The notes below the pieces were generated by a model. That model saw only the letters and a program-made list of their open reading frames with translations. It was not told where the DNA came from and made no database searches. From Branchinecta lynchi (Eukaryota; Arthropoda; Branchiopoda; Anostraca; Branchinectidae): a DNA stretch of 64,000 bases. Positions 1 to 12,058 of the stretch are shown here, in pieces. Location of the stretch: contig JAKZAP010000005.1 of the NCBI GenBank assembly GCA_023053575.1, forward strand, positions 10,292,001 through 10,356,000, read 5' to 3'. Numbering within the stretch: the first letter of the stretch is position 1; each line of letters begins with the position of its first letter. The position numbers were made by a program, and so were the translations under genes.

Positions 1-1999
1 GCTCAGGAAATATTCAATTTCAGATTGTAAGGTCAGTTCTGAAGAAAGACCGCTATTGCGTTTGACCAAGCAATACTTCTTTTTCAGCATTCGTTTATCG
101 CTACAGTATAGTTGAACATAGAGGCTAAGTCGTTGCAGATCGATTATATGAATAGCGGAGAAATGAAGTAGCGCATTTTCTTCGTGTCTTCAAGCCTACT
201 AAAGTACATAACTGATAGGAAACTAGACTATCGTATCACAATCTTATTCGGTTAAACTTGTAACGACAGAAAACAGTGAAATCCAAATCAACCATATGAT
301 TACTCGAGTAGATACAATCTGCATGCTAACACGACGAGAGAAGCTAGTGTCAAAAAAGAAACGGATTGGTCACTGGTTTTGGGCACTTTTTGGCAGAAGC
401 AAAGTAGTACGGAGTGGCAAACCCAGCGGCAGATTTGTGGAGATACTTAAATCCTTGAGGTCGGATTGCCAGTATCTATTCTGGCCCATATACAAGCGTA
501 CGATGTATTTTCATGTCATGTCGTCAATGGACAATAAAGAATCTTCCGTACCACTTGACGACTCGAGAAGAAATAATCTATTGCCTTCAGCTGTAGCTGC
601 ATGTTCCGAAATCGGTACCAGCAAGGAGTCGATTTGATACCCAAGATCTACAGTGTAGTTGGTAACTAAATTGATTGAGTAGAGTTAGTAAGCAGCTTTA
701 CAAATACACGTTATTTATACATGGGATCCATGGAACGTTGCTAAAGGTCAGGAAAGTTCAGGAAATTTATCTGAATGACCTAAAGTTAATCAGTGCTTAG
801 AGATCTTGGGACATTCCACTAGAAAAGTATCTGGATATCCTGCCACCAGAGATGGATGCAACCCGTAACAATATCTCTGTTTAGGCAATTCAGTACTCAT
901 CTGTCTCTGTCACCGAATGATTGCTTCAATTCCAGCGTCTCACCCCTCATTAGAGCCAATCTCCAAAGATACACAGCCTGGAGACTTCTGTGTGTCTAGC
1001 AGAAGATTAATTCTTCAATCGCATAGCAAGACTCTTCGGGGGTAATTTGAAGTTGAAAAGTGGGATAAAAGGACACGGTGATCAACTATCCCGGCATGAA
1101 AACATTTTTATGATCGTGTTTTCGTTTGAAACATCTGCATGAGTGCGGAGGGCGACAGAGAAAAAAGAGCCAATTTGAGATCCACAGACGCAACCATTGA
1201 CGAACTTGAAATTGCCACCCGTCCAACCTAACAAACGATGGGTGAGGAGTGACAAAGTAAGTGCTTTCAAAACAGGAGCTACTTGACACTGGAACGATGG
1301 CAATAAGGGGTAATTTTCGGCATCGTAAAAGAGCAGGAACTAGGAAGCGCTATGAGGAAAAAAAAGAAAAGGGTTTAGCCAGACTACAAGGAGAGTAAAC
1401 AGCACCATACAGAACAGCCGTTTTGGGAAATACATTAAGTACAAAGTACTTAAGTACAAATTTAGTAAGTACTTACTATCGTTAATAAGTAAAAAAAAAC
1501 AGAAGAACTTGAAGGTAATTAAGTAGTCAAGTACTTCATAATAGTAAAACATTCGATTGGCAAGACGGTCAGTACAAATGTTATTCATCTTTGCTGAATC
1601 TGAACGGACATCCACTGAAACGGGATCCAATGATCTTTCTGCACTAAATATATCCCTATACAAAGCGAACAACTGGACAATTACAATACTACAACTTGGG
1701 AAAGTTCCCGTTTCCAGTGATTCCGGAAATCACAACACCAGATAAAGACCCATCACACCTATTGAATTTATGGTTTTACCTGACTTCCTCCATAGTATCG
1801 ACCAAGCACAGTAAACCAAATAGACTGGTTCAGCATCTCAGCTTATCGTCATTAGGAGCCACTTGATCAACGTGATGATCACACTCAGTGTGATCAACCC
1901 TCACAGCACTACCGAATGTCGTTTTTTCGCCAGATTTCGTGTGAACTAAGTGTTCGGGACGAAAACATTTATAGGTAGGATTCAACATGTCTGTCTGCC
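1..1999. other. unassigned DNA, no gene recognised
   Basis: No conserved protein, RNA gene or clear repeat is recognised. The longest forward open frame, 296-637, has 113 codons, is rich in basic residues in its first half and matches no family I know. It has no visible splice context, so it is not called a gene. At about 1430-1545 the sequence is rich in AAGTACTT-type words, which recur near 8600-8700; this looks like the end of an old repeat. No promoter or terminator is seen. Confidence 0.4.
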
Positions 2000-2250
2000 C
2001 TACCTTAAACCCGGGCACAACCCCCCCCCCTGCCTTCACCCCTAAAGAGATGGCTATGGGGTCAAGCTACTAATGACCTATACTTTGACCTTCCCATCCT
2101 TAAATAGAGGGCTCGGCGCCCACCCGAGAACGAACTATACTTTGACCCAGAGGACCCTCACAACAAGTTTGAAGAAGGCAGCTTACTTAACCCCTCACGG
2201 GGTATCGCGCTTGCAGACAGACAGACGGGCAGGCACACTATAAAGAAGTC
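2000..2250 (+). repeat. degenerate repeat tail with GACAGACAGAC block
   Basis: This stretch runs through C-rich text (CACCCCTAAAGAG), 'gaacgaactatactttgacc', 'ACAAGTTTGAAG' and a GCAGACAGACAGACGGGC end. The order matches the 3' part of the family seen intact at 32861-35458 and 47427-48489, but identity is low. It is probably an old relative or a third family built on the same plan. No terminal palindrome is visible. Confidence 0.45.
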
Positions 2251-2289
2251 AAAAGTTTCCTCTCCCTACTTCAGGGACCCTGAAAGCTT

Positions 2290-2885
2290 GATTTGATGTA
2301 TGCCCACCCATGCTGCTCACATGGGATTACCAATTCCCCGTCGTTTTTCTCTGTTGGTCTTTTGATCGGGCATTTTTAGTGGACTATTCCTTGAAACAAT
2401 CCACTTTTGTGAGCGCTGTAGCAGCTTTCAGCTTTCGGTTTTCACCATATTTGTGGAGCTCATAACTCGTGAACAAGTGCAAGTATCAAGTTCAAACTTG
2501 GTGCACTTGTGGGTATTGGGGTCTAGTTGTGCCTTTTGGGGGTCCCACCCCCCCCACACGGTTCAGGGGCGATTGCGCCCAGATTGCCCATTTTTTAATG
2601 TTTTTAACTTACAATAACTGGAGATGAGGGGATAAAATTCCTTTGTGCTTTTGGTTCATAGTGTTGAAGATTTATATGTGGAGTTGAACCACCCCCCCAC
2701 CCTCCCCGATCATGAGCAAGTGGGCCAAATTTGCCCATGAGTTCAGTTTTCGGCTCGTGACTGGAATCAAACACTACGCTGGTATACTTGAGGAAATAGA
2801 GGTGTAAATACACATTTTGACCCCCCCCCCCCCCCCTACCGTTCATGGGCAGCTGGGCGCCAATTTCCTGTGAGTTAAATTCGTC
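2290..2885 (-). repeat. interspersed repeat, GGGCCCAGTTGCCC family, reverse copy
   Basis: Read on the minus strand, this carries the family hallmarks. One is a GGGCAATCTGGGC-type word followed by a G-rich tract. The other is ACCAAGTTTGAACTTGATAC followed by GTTCACGAGTTATGAGCTCC. Further copies lie at 20790-21400, 39955-40265 with 42569-42930, 47287-47420, 48995-49690 and 49920-50320. C-runs at 2544, 2690 and 2821 are the reverse of the family's G-runs. The class is unresolved; I see no coding capacity. Confidence 0.65.
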
Positions 2886-3082
2886 TATGACAGGTCTCTA
2901 GTCCAAGTCTTGTATATTTGTCGAGATGTATCAATGGATGAGAATTTTGGTGCAACAGCAACAAATAAGACGACGCGTCGTACTCTAATTTTTAACTAGA
3001 CCTGCGTTGCCTGGGCAACGTGAAGTGTTGCGACAACCTTTGTCCGGTTTCGCCGACTAAAGTATTGCGAGAGCAACACTTT

Positions 3083-4770
3083 GGTTTTGTTTCTTCCCTG
3101 TCGGTTAAATGCTGAAGTTGCCAACTTATCGAAGCTATTAAAAGGTATGTTCTATAAAAAGAATCATCACATGATCAAAAGGTATTGTTCAGCGTTGTCA
3201 AAACAACAACAATAGAATATCGGAAAAAGGGACTAAATTGACCTCGCAGTCAGTTGAACTTTAATCCTTTTCAATCGTAGACATCGTAACGGCTGAAAAC
3301 TCGGAACAATATCTTATATAATCTAGTTGGTATTATAAATCTTTCCGTAACTTTTCAGGATTAAAATACCGTAGATGACACTATTAACTATTACGAAACT
3401 ACCTCATTGTTCTACATTATCGTTTATACCCCCTAGGTTACAGCGATAGACCATCGATACAAACTTTCTACCGTCAGGTTTATAGAAATCGAATACAATG
3501 TGCACCAATTTACAAGAGTTCTAGCCCCTCGTGAACCGATTCTTACTTACAAGTCTCTCTCCCATGATAGACATCAAGTTCACCGGATAAACATAATGGG
3601 TACACTAGCGAGCAGAAGTTGTGAACCCCTCATCCCTGAACATGATTGTAGCATAACAGCCGCTTATTACTTACAAGCCCCTTGCATGTCTTACAATTGG
3701 GAACCAAATTGTTCTTACCATCGAAAACGCCGGAAACAAATAACAGGTACACCAACTAGCAAAAGCTGCAAACCCCTCACTGCCGAAGATGATTATGAGC
3801 CAACAGTTGACTGTTGCATACATGTCCCCTATATGTCTCACAACTGATATCGCCTATTTTTGGTTTCAGTGTGTACGTTACTACTGAAGTTGTCAACCCC
3901 TTTAAACTTTTAAACTGGTTTTGTTTCTTCGCTGTCGGTTAATCCTGAAGTTGTCAACTTATCGAAGCTTTTTAAACGGGATGTTGAAAAAAAAATAATC
4001 ATATGATCAAAAGGTATTCTTCAGCGTTGTAAAAACAACAACAAAATAATATAGGAAGAAGGGACTAAATTAACTTTGCAGTCAGTTGAACTTTATCCTT
4101 TTCAATCGTAGACATCGTGACGGATGAAAACTTGTGACAATATCTTATATAATCTAGTTGGTATTATAAAGCTATCCGTAACTTTTCATAGATTTCACTA
4201 TTAGTTATTATGAAACTACCTCATTGCTTTACATTTTCGTTTGTATCCGTTGTGTAAACAGTTAATCCTAGATTACATTGATAGACCATCGAAACAAACT
4301 TTCTTACCGTCAAATTTACAGAAATCGAATACAATGTGCACCCATTTGCAAAAATTCCTAGCCCGTCGTGAACCGATTCCTACTTGCAAGTCCCTCTCCC
4401 GTGATATACATTACGATAAGTTAACTGAAAACATTACGTTAACCGAAAACAAATAATGGGTACACCAGCTAGCAAAAGTTGCAAACCCATCATCGCAGAA
4501 GATGATTGTAGCATAACAGCCGATTATTACTTACAAGTCCCTTGCATATCTTACCATTGGGAACCAAATTGTTCTTACCATCGAATACAGCGGAAACAAA
4601 TAACAGGTACACCAACTAGCAAAAGCTGCAAACCCCTCATTGCCGAAGATGATTATGAGCTAACAGTCGACTGTTGCTTATAAGTCCCCTACATGTCTCA
4701 TAACTGGTATCGCCTATTTTTGGTTTCAGTGTACCTTACTACTGAAGTTGTCAACCCCTTTGAAATTTTC
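3083..4770 (+). repeat. tandem duplication, period about 834 bp
   Basis: The word GGTTTTGTTTCTTC begins at 3083 and again at 3917, and the following 800 bp correspond throughout: TGATCAAAAGGTATT, CAGTCAGTTGAACTTTA and CATCGTGACGG-type words recur in order. Each copy also holds an internal repeat of about 147 bp; ACTAGC-AAAAG-TTG begins near 3605 and 3752, and again near 4463 and 4610. Frames such as 3500-3847 and 4456-4683 read through these copies but end at different places and resemble no protein, so this is treated as noncoding. Confidence 0.85.
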
Positions 4771-4957
4771 ACACTGGTGTATCTCATGAAGGAATTTTTG
4801 TACCAAAAATGGATGATATATACTTTGATCAGCTCATCAGTGGCTATCGCTTGCCGTCGAAAAAAAATTTCTAACTGTCTTAGTTCAAAAGTTGACTTTT
4901 TTGCCGTAGGCCAACTTTCTAACATCACGACTTAGAAAGGAGCAAAGATAAGCTCTA

Positions 4958-7900
4958 GAGCTACGAGCTCATATGGCACTTGTACGAGTAGGCTGTACAA
5001 GAAAGTAGATGAAAACGTCACAAAATACACCCGCCATCCAAAAAGGCGGTTCGGAAATAGAAATAGGATATTTAGTTTCACTCATTTCTGAGCAGTTCCG
5101 GCATCGTCTCGATTGCAAATGCACATGACTGTTCAAACTTTCATCCCAATAAATCCATTTGTTTGATCCCTAGACGTGCTACACGATTTCCGGTACTCAC
5201 TCTATTTCCACCTACCGTGGCCGAATCTGGTTCGGAATAAAAAAAAATCGACCACCTAAAGCATCTTCGTTTATACCATCTACCAAGTTTCACTCGAATC
5301 TGAGCATTTTTGGAAAGTTCCGGTACCCCCCCCCCCCTTCCCACCAACGTTGTCGGAGCCGGTTCGGGCCCAATCTCTTAATTCCCTCATCAAGTTTGAC
5401 TGAAATTGGAGCATAGCCTATCTGCAAGTTTCCAGTACCCCCCCCCCCCTACCTTGGCCGAATCCGGCCCAGACGCCAAATAACAAATCTGGGCCGCATA
5501 AACTCGGCACTGTCGAATTGCATCTCATTCGGTCCATCCGTTTGGTTTTTGTGCATGTCAAAAGTCCCCCCACCCCCAATTCCCCTAATCGTGGTCGCAT
5601 ATGGTTCGAACGCATGTTTTACATGTCGAGGCCATCGATTCGTATCACCCATGAAGTTTCACTCGAATCAGACCACTCGTTCACAATTTATAGAAGTCCA
5701 TATTTCTCTTCTCTTGCTCCCCCAAAAATGCTCGGATCTAGGAACGGAAGTTTCCGGGGGTATGTTGTGTCAGGTTTTTAAGTCAAGATAATTCGGGTCG
5801 CTAATATGCCTGCAAAGTTTCGTTGTCGTTTTACATCTGGAACTATTCTAACTCACGACTACCGGAATTCCAGGAAACCCCCTCCAACTCCCCCCACAGA
5901 GCCCCGAAACCATCTGGCTCCGTCAATTTCATCTAGGCCTAATGCTTGTTCCATCCATTAAGTTTCGTCCCAATCCCTCTACTTTTAGAGTTTCTTGAGT
6001 TTTCCACCCCCCCCCCATCCCCACAGGTATCGGACCCGACTCGGACGTGACACTGAACGTCCGAGGCGATAGCTCACCAGACAAGTTTCATTCAAATCCG
6101 ATCACCCGTTCAAAAGTTATGCACGCCACTAGATTCCGGACTCCCCATCCACCCACTCCCCCCACGATGGTCGGGTCGGGGAAACGGCTGTTCTCAAGTC
6201 AATCTGTTCGGATCCCTGACATACCTGCCAAGTTTCATCGCCCTAGGACATCAGGAAGTATGCCGAACTCGCGGGATCGCTAGAAATCCGGACCCCCACC
6301 CCAGCTCCCCCACAGTGCCCTGATCCAGTCCGGTTATGTCAATGACGTGTCGAGGACCTGTGCTTGTTTTTCCCACCAAGTTTCATCCCGATCCCTCCAC
6401 TTTAAGCGTTTCTCAAAATTTCCGGTTACCTCCTCCAACTCCCCCCAGTGTCATCGGATCCGGCCCGGATTTAAAGTGAGGTGTCTGAGACACAAGGTCA
6501 TCCTAAATATCAATTTTCATCAAGATCCGATCACCCGTTCAAAAGTTATGCACGCCACTAGATTCCGGACTCCCCATCCACCCACTCCCCCACGATGGTC
6601 GGGTCGGGGAAACGGCTGTTCTCAAGTCAATCTGTTCGGATCCTTCCCACCCCCATCCCAACTCCCCCACAGTGCCCTGATCCGGTCCGGTTATGTCAAT
6701 GACGTGTCTAGGACCTGTGCTTGTTTTTCCCACCAAGTTTCATCCCGATCCCTCCACTTTAAGCGTTTCTCAAAATTTCCGGTTCCCTCCACCAACTCCT
6801 CCCAGTGTCATCGGATCCGGTCCGGTTATGTCAATGACGTGTCTAGGACCTGTGCTTGTTTTTCCCACCAAGTTTCATCCCGATCCCTCCACTTTAAGCG
6901 TTTCTAAAAATTTCCGGTTACCTCCTCCAACTCCCCCCAGTGTCATCGGATCCGGACCGGATTTAAAGTGAGGTGTCTGAGACACAAGGTCATCCTAAAT
7001 ATCAATTTTCATCAAGATCCGATCACCCGTTCAAAAGTTATGCACGCCACTAGATTCCGGACTCCCCATCCACCCACTCCCCCCACGATGGTCGGGTCGG
7101 GGAAACGGCTGTTCTCAGGTCAATCTGTTCGGATCCTTGACATACCTGCCAAGTTTCATCGCCCAAGGACACCAGGAAGTATGCCGAACTCGCGGGATCG
7201 CTAGAAATCCGGACCCCCATCCCAACTCCCCCACAGTGCCCTGATCCGGTCCGGTTATGTCAATGACGTGTCTAGGACCTGTGCTTGTTTTTCCCACCAA
7301 GTTTCATCCCGATCCCTCCACTTTAAGCGTTTCTCAAAATTTCCGGTTACCTCCTCCAACTCCCCCCAGTGTCATCGGATCCGGCCCGGATTTAAAGTGA
7401 GGTGTCTGAGACACGAGGTCATCCTAAATATCAATTTTCATCAAGATCCGATCACCCGTTCGCAAGCTAAAAATACCTCAAATTTTGGCTTCACCCTCCC
7501 TCCACTCCCCCCCCCCCAGATGGTCGAATTGGGGAATTGATGATTTCCTATTTAAGCTGGTCGGGTCCCAGACATGCCTGTCAATTTCCATCGTCCCAGC
7601 ACATCAGGAAGCACGGAACTCGCGGGATCACTTCAAATTCGGACTTCTCCCCCCCCCAACTCCCCCAAAGTGAGCGGATCCGTTCCGGTTATATCAGTCA
7701 CTTATCTAGGACTTTTGCTTGTACTTTCCACCAAGTTTCATTCGGATCCCTCCACTCTAAGTGTTTTCCAAGATTTCCGGTTTTCCCCTCTAACTCCCCC
7801 CAGTGTCACCGGATCCGGTCTGGATTTAAAATGGAGGGTCTGAGACACGAAGTCCTTCCATGTATTAAGTTTCATTAAGATCCGATCACCCGTTCGTAAG

Positions 7901-8155
7901 CTAAAAATATCTCATTTTTCCTATTTTTTCCGGATTCCCCCTCCCTCCACTCCCCTCCAGATGGTCGGATCGAGGAAGCGACAATTTCTAATTTAATCTG
8001 GTCCAGTTCCTGATACGCTTGCCAAGTTTCATCGTCCTAGCTTATCTGGAAGTGCCCGAACTAGCAAAACCGGGACCGACAGACCGACAGACCGACTGAC
8101 GGACAGAAATAACAATCGCTATATGGCACTTGAGTAAGCTCAAGTGCCATAAAAA
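4958..8155 (+). mobile_element. helentron-like (HINE/DINE-1-type) element, copy 1, longest
   Basis: The element starts GAGCTACGAGCTC then ATATGGCACTTG, and ends in a hairpin in which TATGGCACTTG and CAAGTGCCATA are separated by a short loop, followed by A's. The 5' word is therefore inverted against the 3' end. The body is a run of related blocks built on CCAAGTTTCATC, GATCCGATCACCCGTTC and CCCTCCAACTCCCCCC, and it closes with GACCGACAGACCGAC text before the hairpin. No protein is encoded; the long frames here are repeat-driven. The plan (sub-terminal inverted repeats, central repeats, terminal stem-loop, A-rich insertion site) is what is known for nonautonomous helentrons. The class is inference; the repeat itself is certain. 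Confidence 0.8.
6040..7480 (+). repeat. expanded internal block array inside helentron-like copy 1
   Basis: Two blocks recur. Block X contains ATGCACGCCACTAGATTCC and begins near 6119, 6547 and 7040. Block Y contains GACGTGTC, then a GACCTGTGCTTG word, near 6344, 6700, 6837 and 7268. The otherwise very similar copy at 40269-42568 holds only one X (about 41464) and one Y (about 41690). The 900-bp length difference between the two copies is thus explained by local tandem amplification. Confidence 0.8.
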
Positions 8156-8159
8156 CGAG

Positions 8160-8560
8160 GACAAAACCAAATTGTTGCTCTCGCAACACAATGAACAGTT
8201 GGAAACTAGACTGTTTTGTCATATGATCGATGATATGCGGTTCTTAATGAATTGTGACAAAGGGGGTATTAGGCTGCTACGATTGGTTTATTGCGCTTGT
8301 TATTACCTAGCTAATGGAAAAGAGGTTTAAAGGATCGGACTGGCTCAAGCAGTTCGTGCAAGATATTCAACATTTCTTGGCATTTATACTTGCGGTTTGT
8401 TTACATTTAAAGCTTTTAAAGTGGGATGATGTCAAGTCGGTTATTTCAATACTTGTTTGGTTATTGGGGATGTGAAATGTCTTGGTTCTAAAGCTGTTTG
8501 TATATAAAATGTGATAAACATTTTACTTTCACACTCCACGTCTGGGCGCTTGCGCACTTG
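8160..8560 (+). repeat. interspersed repeat, partner of 48590-48990
   Basis: About 400 bp here match the reverse strand of 48590-48990. Shared words include CATATGATCGATGAT, TTTAAAGCTTTTAAA, GGTTATTGGGGATGTGAAAT and GTGATAAACATTTTACTTTC. It begins directly after helentron-like copy 1. Its first bases, CAAAACCAAATTGTTGCTC then TCGCAACACA, are the reverse complement of 3064-3092 with few differences. No coding sequence is recognised; the element class is unknown. Confidence 0.7.
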
Positions 8561-8719
8561 TTTTTTTTGGCAAACCTATTATAAGAAGCCTACCTAAATA
8601 GCCTACTCAAGAAGTACTTATTACTAAAGCAGATTTTCGGAAAATATTTTATATTTATTCCTAATAAAAAATGTCATGGAATAACTGGTACTTGTACTTA
8701 AGTAAAAAAGAGCTGGAAG

Positions 8720-9260
8720 ATCATATGGCACTTGCAAGGCTGGGTCAGAGGAGAAAAGTAGGAGTTCGTCAATTCCTGGCTTTGCTGTGATCATTTGTAA
8801 TCAGAACCCTTCCGATAAGAATGGTCATGCATCCTTAGAAATCACGAGGATGTATCGTTCGTAATAACTATTTTACTTTTGCATTCGGCTTTGATGATGC
8901 GCACTTTAAGGGAACTAAAGAATCATCTGTAACGAACATTCTTGAAGCACAAATGATGATAAGCTCATCGGGATCATGAACTGTATATTTTGCTCAAATT
9001 ATTGTTTTTACTTTGCAAAACCCTTCAGGCAAATGGTCTGGTTTGGTCAAGGTTTGGTCAAGGTTTGGTCAAAAGTATATTTTGTTTACTTTCCGGTTAA
9101 GATACGCACTTTAAGGGTGCTAAAAATTTATTTTTGAGCAAAACCCTTAAGGCAAAAATGATCTCGGGCTCATGAAAATGTATATTTGATTTAAATTATT
9201 TTTTGTACATTGCGGTTAGGATTAGTGCTTTAAGGGATGGTCGGATCTGAGGAATGACAA
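8720..9260 (+). repeat. repeat related to the 5' part of the 31353-32624 element
   Basis: It begins with ATCATATGGCACTTGCAAGG, then GCTGGGTCAGAGG, as does part of the region near 31360-31520. It continues with two to three monomers containing GCGCACTTTAAGGG and AAAACCCTT(C/A)AGGC; the same words occur at 31535-31600. It lacks the terminal hairpin of the main family. It looks like a separate family that shares only the 5' word CATATGGCACTTG. Confidence 0.6.
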
Positions 9261-9304
9261 TTTCTAAGCAAATCTTTTATAAGAAGTGAACTGAAGGACA
9301 AAAA

Positions 9305-9377
9305 TCCTCAGCCGGGATTTGAACCCAGGACCCTGTGCTTACAAGGCAGGCACTCTACCATTTGAGCTACCGAAGGG
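9305..9377 (-). tRNA. tRNA-Thr(TGT)-like sequence 1, SINE head or pseudogene
   Basis: On the minus strand this folds as a cloverleaf: D-arm TAGCTC with GAG, anticodon loop CTTGTAA (anticodon TGT), T-arm CTGGG-TTCAAAT-CCCGG and acceptor CCTTCGG against CTGAGGA. Most acceptor pairs hold but the outermost is C-A, and the anticodon stem has a mismatch. A TTTTT run follows at once, as for a Pol III terminator. About 80 bp on one side and 140 bp on the other are repeated around the second copy. This suggests a tRNA-derived SINE or a local duplication rather than two working genes. Confidence 0.55.
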
Positions 9378-9737
9378 CTTGTGAACCGAGTTCGCAAACC
9401 ACTACAACAGCCTGGTAGAAGCAGGCCATAGGAACAGTGATCCCGCCTGAAGGCAAATTCGTCTAAACAGTTGAAATCCCCATGTCACGGAAATTAATAA
9501 TACGTAGATGGCACTTTACACAAGGGACTTGTACCGTGACCAGTAAACCAGAAACTGTTTTTTCGAATATAATGTAGAAGTCTAGGACTCCATTGTTAGA
9601 GCCACGTAGAAATACCAGGACCCACAAGGCTGGGTATCATGGTGAAAACCAAATAATACCAAATATATAATTTTAATGGCGAAGACGTCCCTGAAATGGA
9701 AACATTTTATAAGTAGTGAACTGAAAGACAAAAATGC

Positions 9738-9810
9738 TCCTCAGCCGGGATTTAAGCCCAGGACCCTCTGCTTACAAGGCAGGCGCTCTACCATTTGAGC
9801 TACCGAGGGG
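9738..9810 (-). tRNA. tRNA-Thr(TGT)-like sequence 2, SINE head or pseudogene
   Basis: This is the second copy, 433 bp from the first and in the same orientation. The acceptor CCCTCGG pairs with CTGAGGA at six of seven positions, the D-stem GCTC/GAGC is perfect and the anticodon is TGT. The T-loop has a changed base (GGGCTTAAATC in place of GGGTTCAAATC), which damages the internal B box. A TTTTT run lies a few bases downstream. The flanking repeat runs from about 9714 to 9946. Because of the B-box change this copy is the less likely to be transcribed. Confidence 0.5.
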
Positions 9811-9949
9811 CTTGTGAACAGAGTTCGCAAACCACTACAGTAGTCTGGTAGAAGCCGGCCATAAGAACAGTGGTCCCGCCCGAAGGCAAATTCGTCTAAA
9901 CAGTTCACATCCCCATGTCATGGAAATTAATAATACGCATTTCTTTTAT

Positions 9950-10340
9950 AAGTTAAAGTTTTATTTGAAATTGTTTAGATGTTCTTTACACGGATAACGA
10001 GATACGGTGAATTCGATTCTGAATTTTCTTTTTTTGCTGGACAATGGTTTCGCTCGGAATTCGGCCGAGGCCGGAAATTTGGCAGAAGTAAAGCAGGAAG
10101 TTCCGGTCAGTATCGTCAAAATAGATATGGCTTAGAGGTATATCTGAACTTGGTTTTATATTTGATGGTGAAAAGGGATACGTCAGCTGAATTTTATTGG
10201 AGCTATATTTCAAGAAAACCCAGAACTTGGTTTTCTCTGATGATTGGCCTGGCGAAGACTAGATCTGGCTAAACAAGACCCAGTTGTCTGGATCAAATAT
10301 TAGATTTTTGTGATCCCATCAAAACCTTAGGTTTTGTTGA
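9950..10340 (-). repeat. reverse fragment of the GGGATCCCAAAA family with a Penelope-like piece
   Basis: On the minus strand the end at 10340 reads AACCTAAGGTTTTGATGGGA, then a TCACAAAAATC word and CCAGACAACTGGGTCTTG, the same order as the start of 47427-48489. It then continues with AACCAAGTTC and CCGGCCTCGGCC text typical of the family body. At 10170-10206 it holds GGATACGTCAGCTGAATTTT and AGCTATATTTC, the distal part of the hammerhead-like motif seen near 61460, in a place where the family normally has none. Confidence 0.6.
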
Positions 10341-11923
10341 AACAGATAAATGTGCGCTTGCTCAAGGGCATGAGCACCGGTCCTCATACGTTGGGGCATA
10401 CCATAAAGCTGGAGCATTGTGACAAAAAATTAAGGATATATGTCTGATTGGACATTTTTAGGGTTGGACTAGTCTAAATAGAGGGTCAGACATGAAATAA
10501 AACTGAAAGGGTTCAAGATGTTTTCTTCATTCAATTTTTTCTTATGAAATGCCCTGCGCCGAAAGACTTCCATAAAAACTCGAAAGGTCCACTTCTAGGA
10601 ATCGTTGCTCTGCCTTGTTGTTTTCAGATCCCCAGCATCTAGTAATAGCCAACTGCAGTTCGACAAGAGACTTTCTACAGTGGAACAACTGCATATAGAA
10701 TTTGCCTCGGTGCCGAAGAGAAAGGCGAGCTACGAAGGTATCACGGAACATTGGCTGCAGATTGCTCTAGCCTCCTGTCTATTCCCAGCAACCGACAGAC
10801 CTACAACTTCTCGACCAAACTGCCACGAATGCCGTACCTTATTATGCCACTTCAGCCAAGCCATGACTCGATTCCTGAAAAAATGACTAATACTTCCTGA
10901 CGCACCCTGACTATCTATGCATCATATCCTCTTAACAGCCCTCGAAAAAAAAAGCAATGCTCAACAACGATATCAAATATCACTGAAAAAAAAAAATCGA
11001 AATCAAAATTGCTACTTCTTCCGAATTCCCCGCGATAGAGATCGTATCAACAGATGGTCAGGAAAGAGGAGCCACAATCTGAGCAACAGCTTAATTCCAT
11101 AAAGAGCCCCAAGAACAATGAGACACAGTGGAAACAATCGACTTACGGAACACGGTTCTAAAGGTATTCATTCACCACTACTTGGAGTGAATACAAATTA
11201 AAGTTTCAATTCAGGACGACCGACAAAAACTCCCCTCTACTAGTCGCCAGCTGCGGTGTATTTGCAAAAGCCAAGGTGACTTCCAGGCAAATTCTGAATT
11301 TTTACAAAAATTCGGAGGGGAGACTGTAGATAATAAAGGGTTTTGACGACAAATCACAGAGGTGACGAAGGCATTAACAACGTTTTCCGTGAGACTGATC
11401 CCGGATAGAAAGAAGACAAGAGCAAGTGAACCGCCGAAAAAATGACTTTAGAAACGGGGAACGAGGGGTTGTAATGAAGGGGATCCGCACAGTAATAAAA
11501 TTGTCAAATGACTTGACATGAAAGGTACCGAGCTTGCATATCTGGAATACTAACACGGCGACGAAAAAGAGACGTAATATATGGTTTAACTGAAATATTC
11601 TGCATGAGAATAGCCAACTGACATTCACGGTGTCATGAAAAATGATACATGTGCAATATGCAGGAAAAAGGGCATTATTGTTTAAATAACGTGGGGAATA
11701 GTGCAAAAAGCGTGAAAGCTGAAACTTAGAGCTGCAACTAGCAGCTGGGAATACTGTGCAGAATAAGACTGCAAAAACAGGTTGTGACTGCAAAAAGTAT
11801 TGCTGGCACAAATACGATAAATGCTAATATCAATGATGTCTTAAGGTTTGTCCATATTTATTACTAGTGGCTGGAACCAACCGGAAACCTTCAGGTACAC
11901 AGGTGTAAGGTGTTACCTTAAAG
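10341..11923. other. no gene recognised
   Basis: The open frames here are 10605-10886 forward (93 codons) and 11374-11811 reverse (145 codons). Neither resembles a known protein, neither shows a convincing start or splice context, and each overlaps frames on the other strand. No repeat family known from the rest of the window is present. Confidence 0.4.
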
Positions 11924-12058
11924 CAGTGGTTTCCAACCGGTGGTACGCGTACGCGAGACCCTTGCAAGGGGTACGCGAAGGAACCAAAATCGATTTAGTC
12001 TGTAGCTTCAAAATCTCTCCTCACTCATTTTTGATTGCTGAAAGACTAATACTACCAG

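Noticed and set aside
296..637. A 113-codon forward frame at the left edge
   Set aside because: It could be a real exon or small protein, but nothing in its sequence or surroundings supports a function, so it is only mentioned and not called.
6347..6907. A 186-codon forward frame rich in proline, serine and cysteine
   Set aside because: It is a translation of tandem blocks in the helentron-like element; the same peptides recur in other frames and on other copies, and copy 6 breaks the frame.
11374..11811. A 145-codon reverse frame
   Set aside because: No family resemblance, no splice or promoter context, and a composition dominated by phenylalanine, serine and cysteine that is usual for chance frames in AT-rich DNA.
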